Source: Massilia eurypsychrophila
Lineage (GTDB): Bacteria; Pseudomonadota; Gammaproteobacteria; Burkholderiales; Burkholderiaceae_D
Direction of reading: 5' to 3'
Assembly: GCF_002760655.1 (NCBI RefSeq)
Contig: NZ_PDOC01000004.1
Span: 124,001 to 188,000, forward strand
Length of the DNA: 64,000 nt
Shown: positions 28,531 through 42,563 of the stretch, piece by piece
Layout of the letters: each line of letters opens with the position of its first letter
Numbering within the stretch: the stretch's first letter is position 1
Notes under the pieces: generated by a model
The model's input: the letters and a program-made list of their open reading frames with translations, nothing else
Database searches by the model: none
What the model was told of the DNA's origin: nothing
Translations under genes and position numbers: made by a program

Positions 28531-29718
28531 ATGAACAGTCACACAAATGGGGCAGACGCGCTCTTCATCATGCTCGGCGGCATAATGATCCTGGCGATGC
28601 ACGCCGGCTTCGCATTCCTCGAACTGGGCACCGTCCGCAAGAAAAACCAGGTCAATGCGCTGGTCAAGATCCTGGTCGATTTCGCCATCTCGACGATCGC
28701 CTACTTCTTCGTCGGCTACAGCATCGCCTACGGCATCAACTTCTTCGGCGCGACCGAGACGCTGATCGAAAAGAACGGCTATGAACTGGTCAAGTTCTTC
28801 TTCCTGCTGACGTTTGCCGCCGCGATTCCGGCCATCGTCTCGGGCGGCATCGCCGAACGGGCCAAGTTTTACCCGCAGCTGATGGCCACCGCGCTGCTGG
28901 TCGGGATCATCTATCCGCTGTTCGAGGGGATCGCGTGGAATCACCGCTTCGGCGTGCAGGCCGCGTTGCAGTCATGGTTCGGCCACCAGTTCCACGACTT
29001 CGCCGGCTCGGTCGTCGTCCACGCGGTCGGCGGCTGGGTGGCGCTGCCGGCGATCCTGCTGCTTGGCGCGCGGCGCGGGCGCTATCACAAGGACGGCGGC
29101 ATGGCCGCGCATCCGCCGTCGAGCATTCCGTTCCTGGCGCTTGGCGCGTGGATCCTGACCATCGGCTGGTTCGGCTTCAACGTGATGAGCGCCCAGACGC
29201 TCGACAAGATGAATGGCCTGGTCGCCGTCAATTCGCTCATGGCGCTGGTCGGCGGCACCCTCACCGCGCTGGTGATGGGCCGGAACGACCCGGGATTTGT
29301 CTACAACGGCCCGCTGGCAGGCCTGGTGGCGATCTGCGCGGGCTCGGACCTGATGCATCCGCTCGGTGCGCTGGCCACCGGCGCCGTCGCCGGCGTGATT
29401 TTTGTGGCGATGTTCACGTGGACGCAAAACAAGTGGAAGATCGACGACGTGCTGGGCGTGTGGCCGCTGCACGGCCTGTGCGGCGCGTGGGGTGGCATCG
29501 CTGCCGGAATCTTCGGCAGCAAGGCGCTGGGCGGGCTTGGCGGCGTGTCGTTCTTGTCGCAGCTGGCCGGCACCGTGCTGGGGATTGTGATCGCCTCCGT
29601 GGGCGGGTTGGCCGTGTATGGGTTGCTGAAGGCGACGGTCGGCTTGCGCCTCGACCCGGAGGACGAGTTCGATGGCGCCGACCTGTCCGTCCACAAGATC
29701 AGCGCAACGCCGGAATAA
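28531..29718 (+). CDS. amtB: Ammonium transporter AmtB
   Basis: 395 residues, eleven predicted helices. Channel residues of the Amt family are present: D156 in FHDFAGS, the twin histidines H164 in VVVHAVGGW and H314 in WPLHGLCGAWGG, and the GGIAERAKF and NPGFVYNGPLAGLVAICAG-like motifs. It imports NH4+/NH3 across the inner membrane. No glnK is adjacent, unlike the usual glnK-amtB pair. A sigma-54 promoter and an NtrC-like site precede it, and the gene sits between the purine and pyrimidine nitrogen-scavenging operons. CAGGGAG precedes the ATG. Confidence 0.95.
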   Translation: MNSHTNGADALFIMLGGIMILAMHAGFAFLELGTVRKKNQVNALVKILVDFAISTIAYFFVGYSIAYGINFFGATETLIEKNGYELVKFFFLLTFAAAIPAIVSGGIAERAKFYPQLMATALLVGIIYPLFEGIAWNHRFGVQAALQSWFGHQFHDFAGSVVVHAVGGWVALPAILLLGARRGRYHKDGGMAAHPPSSIPFLALGAWILTIGWFGFNVMSAQTLDKMNGLVAVNSLMALVGGTLTALVMGRNDPGFVYNGPLAGLVAICAGSDLMHPLGALATGAVAGVIFVAMFTWTQNKWKIDDVLGVWPLHGLCGAWGGIAAGIFGSKALGGLGGVSFLSQLAGTVLGIVIASVGGLAVYGLLKATVGLRLDPEDEFDGADLSVHKISATPE

Positions 29719-29736
29719 CAGTTCTCACCACACTGG

Positions 29737-30978
29737 CTAGCTGGCGACGACCTTTGCTCGCTCCAGCATCGCGTGCAGCAGCACGTTGCAGCCGGCTTCC
29801 AGGTGATCCGACTTCGCATCCTCGATCTCGTTGTGGCTGATGCCGTCCTTGCACGGCACGAAGATCATCCCGGCCGGCGCCAGCCGCGCGGCGTAGATGG
29901 CGTCGTGGCCGGCGCCGGAGACGACATCCATCGTCGAGTAGCCGAGCTTTTCGGTCGCCGCCCGCACCGCGCCGACGCAATCGGGATGGAACGGACAAGG
30001 CGGATAGTACGACACGCGCTCGATGCTGACCGCAAGGCCGCTTTCCGCGCGCGTCTTGTCGATAAACGCCAGCATCTCGTCGTGCATGGTGCCCAGCAGC
30101 TCGTCGCTCACGTTGCGCAGGTCGATGCTGAATTTGACTTCGCCGGGAATCACGTTGCGGCTGTTCGGGAACAGCTGCACCATGCCGACCGTGCCACGTC
30201 CGTATGGCGGATAGCGGTTCGCGATCTGCACCACTTCCTGCATGATTCGCGTCGATACCTGCAGCGCGTCCTTGCGCAGCGCCATCGGCGTGGGACCGGC
30301 GTGCGCCTCCATGCCGGTCACCACGCAGTCGTACCACGACAGGCCCATCACCGCGGGCACAACGCCGATCACCTTGTCGGCGTCTTCCAGCACCGGGCCC
30401 TGCTCGATATGCGTCTCGAAATAGGCGCCGATCGGATGCTGGCCCGGCACCTGGTCGCCCATGTAGCCGATGCGCGCCAGCTCGTCCCTGACCGTCTTGC
30501 CTTCGGTGTCCTTGGCGGCGTACGCAGTCTCGAGGCTGAACGCGCCGCAGAAAACGCCCGAGCCCATCATCACCGGCACGAAGCGAGAGCCCTCCTCGTT
30601 GGTCCAGAATGCCACTTCGATCGGCGCCTCGGTGGTGATGTTCAGGTCGTTCAGCGTGCGCACCACTTCCAGGCCGGCCAGCACGCCGTAGTTGCCGTCG
30701 AATTTTCCGCCGGTCGGCTGCGTGTCGATATGGCTGCCCGTGACGATCGGCGCCAGCGCCGGGTTGCTGCCTTCGCGGCGCATGAACACATTGCCGATCT
30801 GGTCGACGGTGATCGACAGGCCCGCTTCGCGCGCCCAGCCCACCACCAGGTCACGCCCCTGCCGCTCGAGGTCAGTGAGCGCCAGGCGCTTGACGCCGCC
30901 CTTCGGCGTGGCGCCAATCTTTGCCAGTTCCATCAGCGACGCCCACAGGCGCCCACCATCGATTCGCAGTTCGTTCAT
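29737..30978 (-). CDS. Beta-ureidopropionase / N-carbamoyl-amino-acid amidohydrolase (M20 type)
   Basis: 413 residues from ATG 30978, preceded by GGAGAG at 6 bp spacing. An alternative ATG at 30996 overlaps the upstream stop. M20 hydantoinase/carbamoylase motifs are GSHIDTQPTGGKFDGNYGVL, TNEEGSRF, ETHIEQGP and KDGISHNE, giving the two-metal site. It hydrolyses N-carbamoyl-beta-alanine (and the beta-aminoisobutyrate analogue) to the amino acid, CO2 and NH3. It is the last gene of the pyrimidine operon, directly after dihydropyrimidinase, which supports this step over other carbamoylases. Confidence 0.9.
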   Translation of the reverse strand: MNELRIDGGRLWASLMELAKIGATPKGGVKRLALTDLERQGRDLVVGWAREAGLSITVDQIGNVFMRREGSNPALAPIVTGSHIDTQPTGGKFDGNYGVLAGLEVVRTLNDLNITTEAPIEVAFWTNEEGSRFVPVMMGSGVFCGAFSLETAYAAKDTEGKTVRDELARIGYMGDQVPGQHPIGAYFETHIEQGPVLEDADKVIGVVPAVMGLSWYDCVVTGMEAHAGPTPMALRKDALQVSTRIMQEVVQIANRYPPYGRGTVGMVQLFPNSRNVIPGEVKFSIDLRNVSDELLGTMHDEMLAFIDKTRAESGLAVSIERVSYYPPCPFHPDCVGAVRAATEKLGYSTMDVVSGAGHDAIYAARLAPAGMIFVPCKDGISHNEIEDAKSDHLEAGCNVLLHAMLERAKVVAS

Positions 30979-30992
30979 TGTGCTCTCCATGG

Positions 30993-33892
<2,900 letters not shown>

Positions 33893-33935
33893 GCTGGGTG
33901 ACTCCATCGGTTGATAGACGGGGTGAGTGTAGCAG

Positions 33936-34031
33936 GGGTCAGACCCGTTTTTTCAGTTAGGGTCTGACCCCGGTTTGAGTTGGCGTGCGAACACCCGGGT
34001 CAGACCCTATAAGAAAAAACGGGTCTGACCC
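33936..34031. repeat. Paired GGGTCAGACCC/GGGTCTGACCC repeats inside the pyrimidine operon
   Basis: Two 35-bp units (33936-33970 and 33997-34031) are near-perfect reverse complements of each other. Each has a GGGTCAGACCC at one end, GGGTCTGACCC at the other and a T- or A-rich centre. The right unit reaches into the preA stop codon. The structure can fold into a large cruciform or hairpin in the preA-NCS1 intergenic mRNA and may tune downstream expression or mRNA decay. It is the most complete example of the palindrome family here. Confidence 0.85.
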
Positions 34032-35302
34032 TAGGCCGCGCGCCGCGGATTGCGCGGATCCTGCGTCCAGTTCATGTACGCCTTGCCGCTCTCCTGCGGC
34101 ACCATCGTGATGCAGGCTTCCACCGGGCAGGTGATCTCGCACAGGTTGCAACCCACGCACTCGGACTCGATCACTTCGTATGTGCGCACGCCGGCCGCAT
34201 CGATCAGCTGCGCGATCGACTGGTGCGACGTGTCCTCGCAGGCGACGTAGCACTTGCCGCACTTGATGCACTTTTCCTGGTCGATCTGGGCGATCACCTG
34301 GTAGTTCATGTCCAGGTACTTCCAGTCGGTGGTATTGGCCACCGCCTTGCCCTGGAAGTCGGCGATGCTGGCGTAGCCCTTCGCGTCCATCCAGCGCGAC
34401 AGCCCGTCCTTCATCTCTTCGACGATGCGAAAGCCGTGCAGCATGGCCGCGGTGCACACCTGCACCGAACCGGAGCCGAGCGCGATGAATTCGGCCGCGT
34501 CACGCCAGTTGCCGATGCCGCCGATGCCGGAAATCGGCAAGCCGTGCGTGGCCGGGTCGCGCGCGATCTCGGCCACCATGTTCAGCGCAATCGGCTTGAC
34601 GGCCGAACCGCAGTAACCGCCGTGGGTGCTGGCGTTGCCGACGATCGGAAACGCCACCATGCGGTCAAGGTCGAGGTGGGTGATCGAGTTGATCGTGTTG
34701 ATCAGCGAGACCGCATCGGCGCCGCCGGCCTTGGCGGCGCGCGCCGGGCCGCGCACGTCGGTGATGTTGGGCGTGAGCTTGACGATCACCGGCAGCTTCG
34801 AGTGCTTCTTGCACCAGCTGGTGACCATCTCGACGTACTCCGGCACCTGGCCGACCGCGGCGCCCATGCCGCGCTCGGGCATGCCGTGCGGGCAGCCGAA
34901 ATTGAGCTCGATGCCGTCGGCGCCGGTCGCCTCGACCAGCGGCAGGATCGCCGCCCACAAGGGCTCCTCGCACGGCAGCATCAGCGAGACGATCATCGCG
35001 CGGTCCGGCCAGTCCTTCTTGACCTGGGTGATCTCGCGCAGGTTGATTTCCAGGCTGCGGTCGGTGATCAGTTCGATGTTGTTGAAGCCTAGGACCTCGC
35101 GGTTCTTGCCGTAGTGCGCCGAATAGCGCGACGACACGTTGACCGCGGCCGGGTCTTCGCCGAGCGTCTTCCACACCACGCCGCCCCACCCTGCTTCGAA
35201 CGCGCGCACGACGTTGTAGGCCTTGTCGGTCGGCGGCGCGGACGCCAGCCAGAACGGGTTGGGCGATTTGATGCCGCAGAAATCGATGCTCAGGTCGGCC
35301 AT
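34031..35302 (-). CDS. preA: NAD-dependent dihydropyrimidine dehydrogenase subunit PreA
   Basis: 423 residues from ATG 35302. The N-terminal dihydroorotate-dehydrogenase-like FMN barrel (about 1-310) has LASAPPTDKAYNVVRAFEAGWGGVVWKTL, NFGCPHGMPERGMG and VKLTPNITD. The C-terminal ferredoxin part has two 4Fe-4S motifs, CIKCGKCYVACEDTSHQ and CVGCNLCEITCPVEAC. It reduces uracil and thymine to the dihydro forms with electrons from PreT. It overlaps the end of preT by 13 bp. This is the first, rate-setting step of reductive pyrimidine degradation. Confidence 0.95.
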   Translation of the reverse strand: MADLSIDFCGIKSPNPFWLASAPPTDKAYNVVRAFEAGWGGVVWKTLGEDPAAVNVSSRYSAHYGKNREVLGFNNIELITDRSLEINLREITQVKKDWPDRAMIVSLMLPCEEPLWAAILPLVEATGADGIELNFGCPHGMPERGMGAAVGQVPEYVEMVTSWCKKHSKLPVIVKLTPNITDVRGPARAAKAGGADAVSLINTINSITHLDLDRMVAFPIVGNASTHGGYCGSAVKPIALNMVAEIARDPATHGLPISGIGGIGNWRDAAEFIALGSGSVQVCTAAMLHGFRIVEEMKDGLSRWMDAKGYASIADFQGKAVANTTDWKYLDMNYQVIAQIDQEKCIKCGKCYVACEDTSHQSIAQLIDAAGVRTYEVIESECVGCNLCEITCPVEACITMVPQESGKAYMNWTQDPRNPRRAA

Positions 35303-36666
35303 GCTGCCCCCGCTTTGGTTTGGATGTCGTTGTGGATTGCGTGCGCGGCGAGCTTGCCGTGCTGGACCGCCTCGACCGTCAGGTCCTGGCCGGGCGAGAC
35401 GCAGTCGCCGCCGGCATAGATGCCCGGCAGCGCGGTGCGGAACTGGGCGTCGACGTGCAGCTTGTCGCCTTTGCGCTCGAGCTGCTGGGCCATCGGGTCG
35501 GACAGGCCGGCGGTATCGAGGCTCTGGCCGATCGCCTTGAACACGGCGTCGGCGGCGATCTCGATGAAGGCGCCGGTGCCGAGCAAGCGGCCGCCGTCCA
35601 GACGGGTCTCTTCGAAGCGCATGCCGCGCACGCGGCCGTCGTCGTCGAGCAGCACTTCGAGCGGCGCGGCCCACGTCTTCATGCGCACGTAGTTGGCCTT
35701 GGCGATGTCCTGCTCGTGGTGCGTCGCGCTCATCGACTCGAAGCCGCGGCGGTACACCAGGGTCACGTCCTCGGCGCCCATGCGCTTGATCTGTACCGCC
35801 ATGTCGATCGCGGTGTTGCCGGCGCCGATGACGATGGCGCGGCGCGGCACCGGCAGCGCCGACAGGTCGTCGGCCTGGCGCAGCGCCGCGATGTAGTCGA
35901 CCGCCGCCATCAGGCCCGGCGCGTCCTCGCCCGTCAGCCCGAGCGTGCGGCAGGCGCTCAGGCCGAGCGACAGGAACACGGCATCGTACTGGGCGTGCAG
36001 TTCGCGCAAGGTGAGATTGTCGCCCAGCGTCTGGCCGTGCCGCACCTCGATGCCGCCGATCGACAGCAGGAACTCGACTTCGTCCTGCGCGAAGCTGCCG
36101 GTCAGCTTGTACTTGGCGATGCCGTATTCATTCAGGCCGCCCGGTTTTTCGCGCGACTCGAAAATGACGACGTCGTTGCCGAGCATCGCCAGGCGGTGCG
36201 CGCACGACAGGCCGGCCGGGCCCGCGCCGACCACCGCGATGATCTTGCCGGTCGCCGGCGCGCGCTGGAACGGGTGGGCGTCGAATTTGGCGTGATCGAG
36301 CGCGTGGCGCTGCAACAGGCCAATCTTGACCGGCTGGCCTTCGGCGTCGTGATTGCGCACGCAGGCGTCCTCGCACAGGATCTCGGTCGGGCATACACGC
36401 GCGCAGCTGCCGCCAAGGATATTCTGCTTGAGGATGCCGACGGCGGCGCCGTTGATGTTGTGGTCGTGGATATTGCGGATGAAGCTGGCCACGTCGATGT
36501 CCGACGGGCAGATGCGCGTGCACGGCGCGTCGTAGCAGTACAGGCAGCGCGCCGCTTCGATGGCGGCCTGGCGTTCCGTCAGCGGCGGCGCCAGGTCGGT
36601 GAACTGCTGCGCCAACGCGTCCGCAGACCCGACAGACCTTGGCAGGTGTTTGAGAGAATCGATCAT
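35290..36666 (-). CDS. preT: NAD-dependent dihydropyrimidine dehydrogenase subunit PreT
   Basis: 458 residues from ATG 36666, with AGGG six bases upstream. The N-terminal Fe-S region has CLYCYDAPCTRICPSDID and CARVCPTEILCEDACVRN, as in the GltD/DPD family. FAD binding is GAGPAGLSCAHRLA, and the second Rossmann for NAD(P) is IGAGNTAIDMA. A final FAD motif is GIYAGGDCV. It takes electrons from NADH to PreA. The gene order preT-preA is conserved with other bacterial PreTA pairs. Confidence 0.95.
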   Translation of the reverse strand: MIDSLKHLPRSVGSADALAQQFTDLAPPLTERQAAIEAARCLYCYDAPCTRICPSDIDVASFIRNIHDHNINGAAVGILKQNILGGSCARVCPTEILCEDACVRNHDAEGQPVKIGLLQRHALDHAKFDAHPFQRAPATGKIIAVVGAGPAGLSCAHRLAMLGNDVVIFESREKPGGLNEYGIAKYKLTGSFAQDEVEFLLSIGGIEVRHGQTLGDNLTLRELHAQYDAVFLSLGLSACRTLGLTGEDAPGLMAAVDYIAALRQADDLSALPVPRRAIVIGAGNTAIDMAVQIKRMGAEDVTLVYRRGFESMSATHHEQDIAKANYVRMKTWAAPLEVLLDDDGRVRGMRFEETRLDGGRLLGTGAFIEIAADAVFKAIGQSLDTAGLSDPMAQQLERKGDKLHVDAQFRTALPGIYAGGDCVSPGQDLTVEAVQHGKLAAHAIHNDIQTKAGAAWPT

Positions 36667-36742
36667 GTGCATCCCTGGTAGGTATTCTTGTATGGCGACA
36701 CACGGGGAGCGGGCCGCAGCTCCCCGATTCAAAGCGACTGCG

Positions 36743-38245
<1,503 letters not shown>

Positions 38246-38258
38246 GTAAGGCTTTCGG

Positions 38259-39575
38259 TCAGTCGAGGTGTGTGAGTACGGTGGCAAGCTTGCCGAACAA
38301 TTCGTCGATGTGCTTCTTTTCGAGCACCAGCGGCGGCGACAGCGCGATGATGTCGCCGGTGGTGCGGATCAGCACGCCGTCGGCGAACGCCTTCTTGAAC
38401 GCGCCGAATGCGCGCACGCCAGGCTTACCGGGAATCGATTCGAGCTCGATGCCGGCGATCAGGCCAATGGTGCGCAGGTCGGTCACGTACGGCATGCCCT
38501 TGAGCGAGTGTACCGCGTCTTCCCAGTAGCCCTGCATCTCCTGCGCGTGCGCCAGGATGTTCTGCTCCTTGAACACCTCGAGCGTGGCGATCGCGGCGGC
38601 GCAGGCGACCGGGTGGCCGGAATAGGTATAGCCGTGGAACAGCTCGATGCCGGCCGGCGCCTCCATGAAGGCGTCGTGGATGTGCTTTTTGCTGAACACG
38701 GCGCCCATCGGGATGACGCCGTTGGTGAGGCCCTTGGCGGTGGTCATCAGGTCCGGCTCGACGTCGAAATAGTCGGCGGCGAACGGCGTGGCGAGGCGGC
38801 CGAAGCCGGTGATGACTTCATCGAAAATGAGCAGGATGCCGTGCTTGGTGCACAGCTCGCGCAGGCGCTTCAGATACCCTTTTGGCGGAATCAGCACGCC
38901 GGTGGAGCCGGCCACCGGCTCGACGATGACGGCAGCGATGTTGGAGGCGTCGTGCAGCGTGACGAGGCGTTCGAGTTCGTCGGCCAGGTGGGTGCCGTAT
39001 TCGGGCTCGCCGCGGGTGTAGGCGTTCTTGTCGAGGTCATGGGTGTGCGGCAGGTGGTCGACGCCCGGCAGCAGCGGGCCGAAGCTCTTGCGGTTGCCGC
39101 CGATGCCGCCGACCGACAGGCCGCCGAAGCCGACGCCGTGGTAGCCGCGCTCGCGGCCGATCAGGCGCGTGCGGGTGCCCTCGCCGCGCGCGCGGTGGTA
39201 CGCCAGCGCCATCTTCAGCGCGGTGTCGACCGCTTCGGAGCCGGAGTTGGTGTAGAAGACGTGGCCGAACTTGTGGCCGGCGTATTCCATCAGCTGCTCG
39301 GCCAGGTCGAACGCGGCCGGGTGGCCCATCTGGAAGGTCGGCGCGAAGTCGAGCTGGCCGACCATTTCGCGCACGGCGCTGACGATCTTCGGCTGGGCGT
39401 GGCCGCATGGCACGCACCACAGGCCGGCGGTGCCATCGAGCACGCTGTTGCCGTCGACGTCCTTGTAGTACATGCCTTCGGCCGACACCAGCAGGCGCGG
39501 ATTGGCCTTGAAGTCGCGGTTATTGGTAAACGGCATCCAAAATGAGGACATCGATGCTGGCCTGGATTGATTCAT
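38259..39575 (-). CDS. Beta-alanine (omega-amino acid):pyruvate aminotransferase, class III
   Basis: 438 residues. Class III PLP aminotransferase with [36 protein letters not shown] and the PLP lysine in [14 protein letters not shown]. It closely resembles Pseudomonas-type omega-amino acid:pyruvate transaminases ([13 protein letters not shown]-terminus). It should convert beta-alanine or beta-aminoisobutyrate to the semialdehydes used by MmsA. It is the first gene of the seven-gene operon, with GGAGA before the ATG, and is divergent from a MocR regulator. Confidence 0.92.
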   Translation of the reverse strand: MNQSRPASMSSFWMPFTNNRDFKANPRLLVSAEGMYYKDVDGNSVLDGTAGLWCVPCGHAQPKIVSAVREMVGQLDFAPTFQMGHPAAFDLAEQLMEYAGHKFGHVFYTNSGSEAVDTALKMALAYHRARGEGTRTRLIGRERGYHGVGFGGLSVGGIGGNRKSFGPLLPGVDHLPHTHDLDKNAYTRGEPEYGTHLADELERLVTLHDASNIAAVIVEPVAGSTGVLIPPKGYLKRLRELCTKHGILLIFDEVITGFGRLATPFAADYFDVEPDLMTTAKGLTNGVIPMGAVFSKKHIHDAFMEAPAGIELFHGYTYSGHPVACAAAIATLEVFKEQNILAHAQEMQGYWEDAVHSLKGMPYVTDLRTIGLIAGIELESIPGKPGVRAFGAFKKAFADGVLIRTTGDIIALSPPLVLEKKHIDELFGKLATVLTHLD

Positions 39576-39751
39576 GCGGCTCTCCGAGAAATTTTTACGG
39601 CTAAAAAAAGTTTTTTACCAGTTGGCAAAATGATGGTGCAATAATAGACATCGAGACAACGATCACACATATACACAAACGGCAAAACCGGCCAACCGTA
39701 TCGGTGGCGGAAACAGTACAGTTTGGCGCGGCGCAGCAAAAGGAGCTGTGG
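39576..39751. promoter_or_regulatory. Divergent control region of the pyrimidine operon and its MocR regulator
   Basis: AT-rich region with phased A/T tracts (39605-39616). An ACCA-N13-TGGT pair (39617-39637) flanks TTGGCAAAATG, and TGCAATAAT (39637-39645) resembles an extended -10 for the MocR gene. A minus-strand TTGCCA near 39625-39630 may serve the operon. MocR regulators bind repeats in such divergent regions; the exact site here is a guess. Confidence 0.4.
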
Positions 39752-41221
39752 ATGGACGAGACAGCAGCAACGACTGAAAATATTCCTGTTGGTAACGGCG
39801 CCGCGGACTGGCCGGTGCTGGCGATCGACCGCACCAAACGCGGCAGCCTGGTCGATCAGATTGTGGCAGCGATCGCGCAGATGGTAAACCAGCGGGAATT
39901 ACGGGTTGGTACAAAAATGCCATCGGTGCGACAATTCGCAAAATGTAATGGTGTGAGCACCTTCACGGTGGTGGAGTCGTATGACCGGCTCCTGAATGTT
40001 GGACTGCTGTCGTCGCGCCGCGGTTCCGGCTTTTTTGTCGCGCGCAGCGATATCGCGGCGGCGCCGATACCGGCGCTGGCGGCCACGCCGATCGCCATCG
40101 ACGCCCTCACCCCCGACCTGTATTCGGGCACCTCGGATGCGCTGCCGGTGGGCGCCGGCTGGCTGCCGCCGGAGTGGTATGGCGAGACCACCATCCTCGA
40201 CGCCGTGCGCCACGCGATGAAGATCCCGGCTTCGCGGCTGCGCGGCTACGGCCATCCGCTGGGCTTTCCTACCTTGCGCCAGCACCTGGCGGCGACGCTG
40301 GCCGAGGACCTGTTCGCGGCCGAGCCGGACCAGGTGCTGCTGACGCACGGCGCCACCCACGCCTTCGACCTGATCCTGCGTACGCTGACCAAGCCTGGCG
40401 ACACGGTGTTCGTCGAAGACCCCGGCTACAGCAACCTGACGTCGCTGATCCGCCACCATGGCTGCATCGCGGTCGGCATTCCGCGCGGCGAAGCGGGGCT
40501 CGATTTCGAGGTGCTGCTGGCGCAGGCGGCGGCCACCCAGCCCAAGCTCATGTTCGTCAACACGGTGCTGCAAAACCCGCTCGGCACGTCGCTGACGCAG
40601 GCGCAGGCGCACCGGCTGCTGGGCGTGGCCGAGCAGTTCGACTTCTGGCTGGTGGAAGACGACATCTACCGCGAACTGGCGGCGCGCGGCGAGGCGTCGC
40701 TGGCGGCGATGGACGGACTGCGGCGGGTGATCCGGGTCGGCAGCTTTTCGAAGACCCTGTCGCCGGTGCTGCGGGTCGGCTCGATCTGCGCGTCCAATTC
40801 GCTGGTACCGGAACTGCTGCGGGTGAAGATGCTGGCCGGCCTGACGACATCCGAAATCAACGAGCGCGCGGTGTACCACGCGGTGTCGGCGCGGCCGTAC
40901 AAGCGGATGGTCGAGAAGCTGGCAAGCCGGCTCGAAACCGGGCGTGAACGCACCATCGAACGGCTGCTTGAGGCCGGCATGGCGCCGATCGCCAGGCCGC
41001 GCGGCGGCATGTTCGTCAGCGCCGGCTGGCAGGTCGCGCCGACGGCTGAGTGGAACGGCAAGGTGATCGCCGACCTGGCGCTGAAAGCGGGCATCCTGCT
41101 GTCGCCGAACGAGTTTTTCATGCTGCGCCCTTCCAGTTCGATCTGGTTCCGCTTCAACGTCGCCTACGCGGCCGAGTCGCCGGCGCTGATCGACTTCCTG
41201 CGGCCGTTTGCGCCTCGTTGA
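39752..41221 (+). CDS. MocR/PdxR-type GntR regulator with aminotransferase domain
   Basis: 489 residues from ATG 39752, chosen for AGGAG six bases upstream. A GTG at 39704 is in frame but lacks a site. The N-terminal GntR wHTH (about 25-95; GTKMPSVRQFAKCNGVSTFTVVESYDRLLNVGLLSSRRGSGFFV) precedes an aspartate-aminotransferase-fold domain that binds PLP: LTHGATHAFDLILRTL, VEDPGYSN, and lysine in GSFSKTLSPVLRVG. MocR proteins sense PLP adducts of amino compounds, as GabR does with GABA. Divergent orientation to the beta-alanine aminotransferase suggests it senses beta-alanine and controls the pyrimidine operon. Confidence 0.9.
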   Translation: MDETAATTENIPVGNGAADWPVLAIDRTKRGSLVDQIVAAIAQMVNQRELRVGTKMPSVRQFAKCNGVSTFTVVESYDRLLNVGLLSSRRGSGFFVARSDIAAAPIPALAATPIAIDALTPDLYSGTSDALPVGAGWLPPEWYGETTILDAVRHAMKIPASRLRGYGHPLGFPTLRQHLAATLAEDLFAAEPDQVLLTHGATHAFDLILRTLTKPGDTVFVEDPGYSNLTSLIRHHGCIAVGIPRGEAGLDFEVLLAQAAATQPKLMFVNTVLQNPLGTSLTQAQAHRLLGVAEQFDFWLVEDDIYRELAARGEASLAAMDGLRRVIRVGSFSKTLSPVLRVGSICASNSLVPELLRVKMLAGLTTSEINERAVYHAVSARPYKRMVEKLASRLETGRERTIERLLEAGMAPIARPRGGMFVSAGWQVAPTAEWNGKVIADLALKAGILLSPNEFFMLRPSSSIWFRFNVAYAAESPALIDFLRPFAPR

Positions 41222-41229
41222 AAGCGACC

Positions 41230-41901
41230 ATGGCCATTACCAAGACCGTCAACGCGATCCGCACAGCCACCGTCAAGCGCCGGGTGATCAACCGCGACAA
41301 GCTGGAAGCGGACATCGCCTTCGAGGCGGTGCGGGTGTTTGCCGAAAGCGGCTACGAAGGCGCCTCGGTGGCCACCGTGGCCGACAACGCCGGCCTGTCG
41401 AAGCAGAACCTGATGTACTACTTCCCGACCAAGCAGGCGCTGTACCAGCGCGTGCTCGACGACGTGCTCGACGAATGGCTGGCGCGGATGGACACGCTGG
41501 CCGACCCGAGCCAGGAGCCGCGCGACATGCTGCGCGCGTACGTCCAGGCCAAGCTGCGTTTCTCGCGCGAGCATCCGCTCGGTTCGCGCGTGTATGCGAT
41601 GGAGGTGATCAGCGGCGCGGCGCTGTACGGCGAGCAGATTCGCGAACGCGTGGTGCCACTGGTGCGCAAGGACATCGAGGTGTTCGAACGGTGGATCGAA
41701 CAGGGCCGCATCGCGCCGGTCAATGCCACGCACCTGTTGTTCGCGATCTGGGCGATGACGCAGTCGTACGCGGACTTTTCGGCGCAGATGGAACTGGTCT
41801 TGAACCGCAAGCTGACCGCGGACGATTTTGCCGACGCCGAGAAGCTCATCACCGACATGGTACTGTGTGCGGTTGCCATTCCAGGATCTGCAGATGTTTG
41901 A
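41230..41901 (+). CDS. TetR-family regulator, RutR-like
   Basis: 223 residues, 8 bp after the MocR gene. TetR HTH: VFAESGYEGASVATVADNAGLSKQNLMYYFPTKQALYQRVLDDVLDEWL. The C-terminal part (REHPLGSRVYAMEVISGA, RIAPVNATHLLFAIWAMTQSYADFSAQMELVL) parallels E. coli RutR along its length. RutR binds uracil or thymine and controls pyrimidine catabolism and pyrimidine supply. Position beside the preTA operon supports a uracil-responsive role. Confidence 0.85.
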   Translation: MAITKTVNAIRTATVKRRVINRDKLEADIAFEAVRVFAESGYEGASVATVADNAGLSKQNLMYYFPTKQALYQRVLDDVLDEWLARMDTLADPSQEPRDMLRAYVQAKLRFSREHPLGSRVYAMEVISGAALYGEQIRERVVPLVRKDIEVFERWIEQGRIAPVNATHLLFAIWAMTQSYADFSAQMELVLNRKLTADDFADAEKLITDMVLCAVAIPGSADV

Positions 41902-42448
41902 AACGACCACCTTCACCACCGAGCGGCTGCGGATGCGGCCATTGACCGCGCTTGACGCCGCGGCGCTGTTCGAGGTGTTTTCCGACCCCGAAGTGATGCG
42001 CTACTGGAGCTGCGCGCCGTGGACGGAGCTCAAGCAGGCCGACGAATACATCGACAACGCCACGCAGGACCTGGCCGCAGGCAGCATGCTGCGCGTTGCG
42101 ATCGAAGTGGCGGCTAGCGGCAAGGTGGTCGGCCAGCTTGCGCTGCACCACTTCGACGAGCAGAACCGGCGCTGCGAGATCGGTTACGCACTCGGGCGCG
42201 CAGCGTGGGGCAAGGGCTACATGACCGAGGCGATAACGTCCATGCTCGATCACGCTTTCGCCGAGCTGCCGCTGAACCGGATCGAGGCCGACGTCGACCC
42301 GCGCAACGCCGCCTCCATGCAGGCGCTCGCGCGGCTCGGCTTTGTCCATGAAGGCCTGCTGCGCGAGCGTTGGATCGTCGCCGGCGAAGTGTGCGACACC
42401 GCTTTCTACGGTTTGCTGAAAAGCGACTGGGACGCGCGCCCCCGTTAA
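41894..42448 (+). CDS. GNAT-family N-acetyltransferase (RimJ/RimL type)
   Basis: 184 residues from ATG 41894, overlapping the end of the TetR gene by 8 bp, so likely translationally coupled. GNAT features are the N-terminal TERLRMRPLTALDAAALFEVF, the acetyl-CoA loop region EIGYALGRAAWGKGYMTEA and the C-terminal RNAASMQALARLGFVHEGLLRE. It resembles ribosomal-protein or small-molecule N-acetyltransferases. A link to pyrimidine metabolism is not evident from sequence. Confidence 0.85.
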   Translation: MFETTTFTTERLRMRPLTALDAAALFEVFSDPEVMRYWSCAPWTELKQADEYIDNATQDLAAGSMLRVAIEVAASGKVVGQLALHHFDEQNRRCEIGYALGRAAWGKGYMTEAITSMLDHAFAELPLNRIEADVDPRNAASMQALARLGFVHEGLLRERWIVAGEVCDTAFYGLLKSDWDARPR

Positions 42449-42563
42449 TCGCGCCTGACGACCGGTTATCCCACCGTTTGCGCGCTTCGTCGGACGCGCA
42501 TGGCATCGTGGCGGCGTGCTTGCTACAGTGACCTCATCGACAACCGCCCCTCAGGAGCACTGC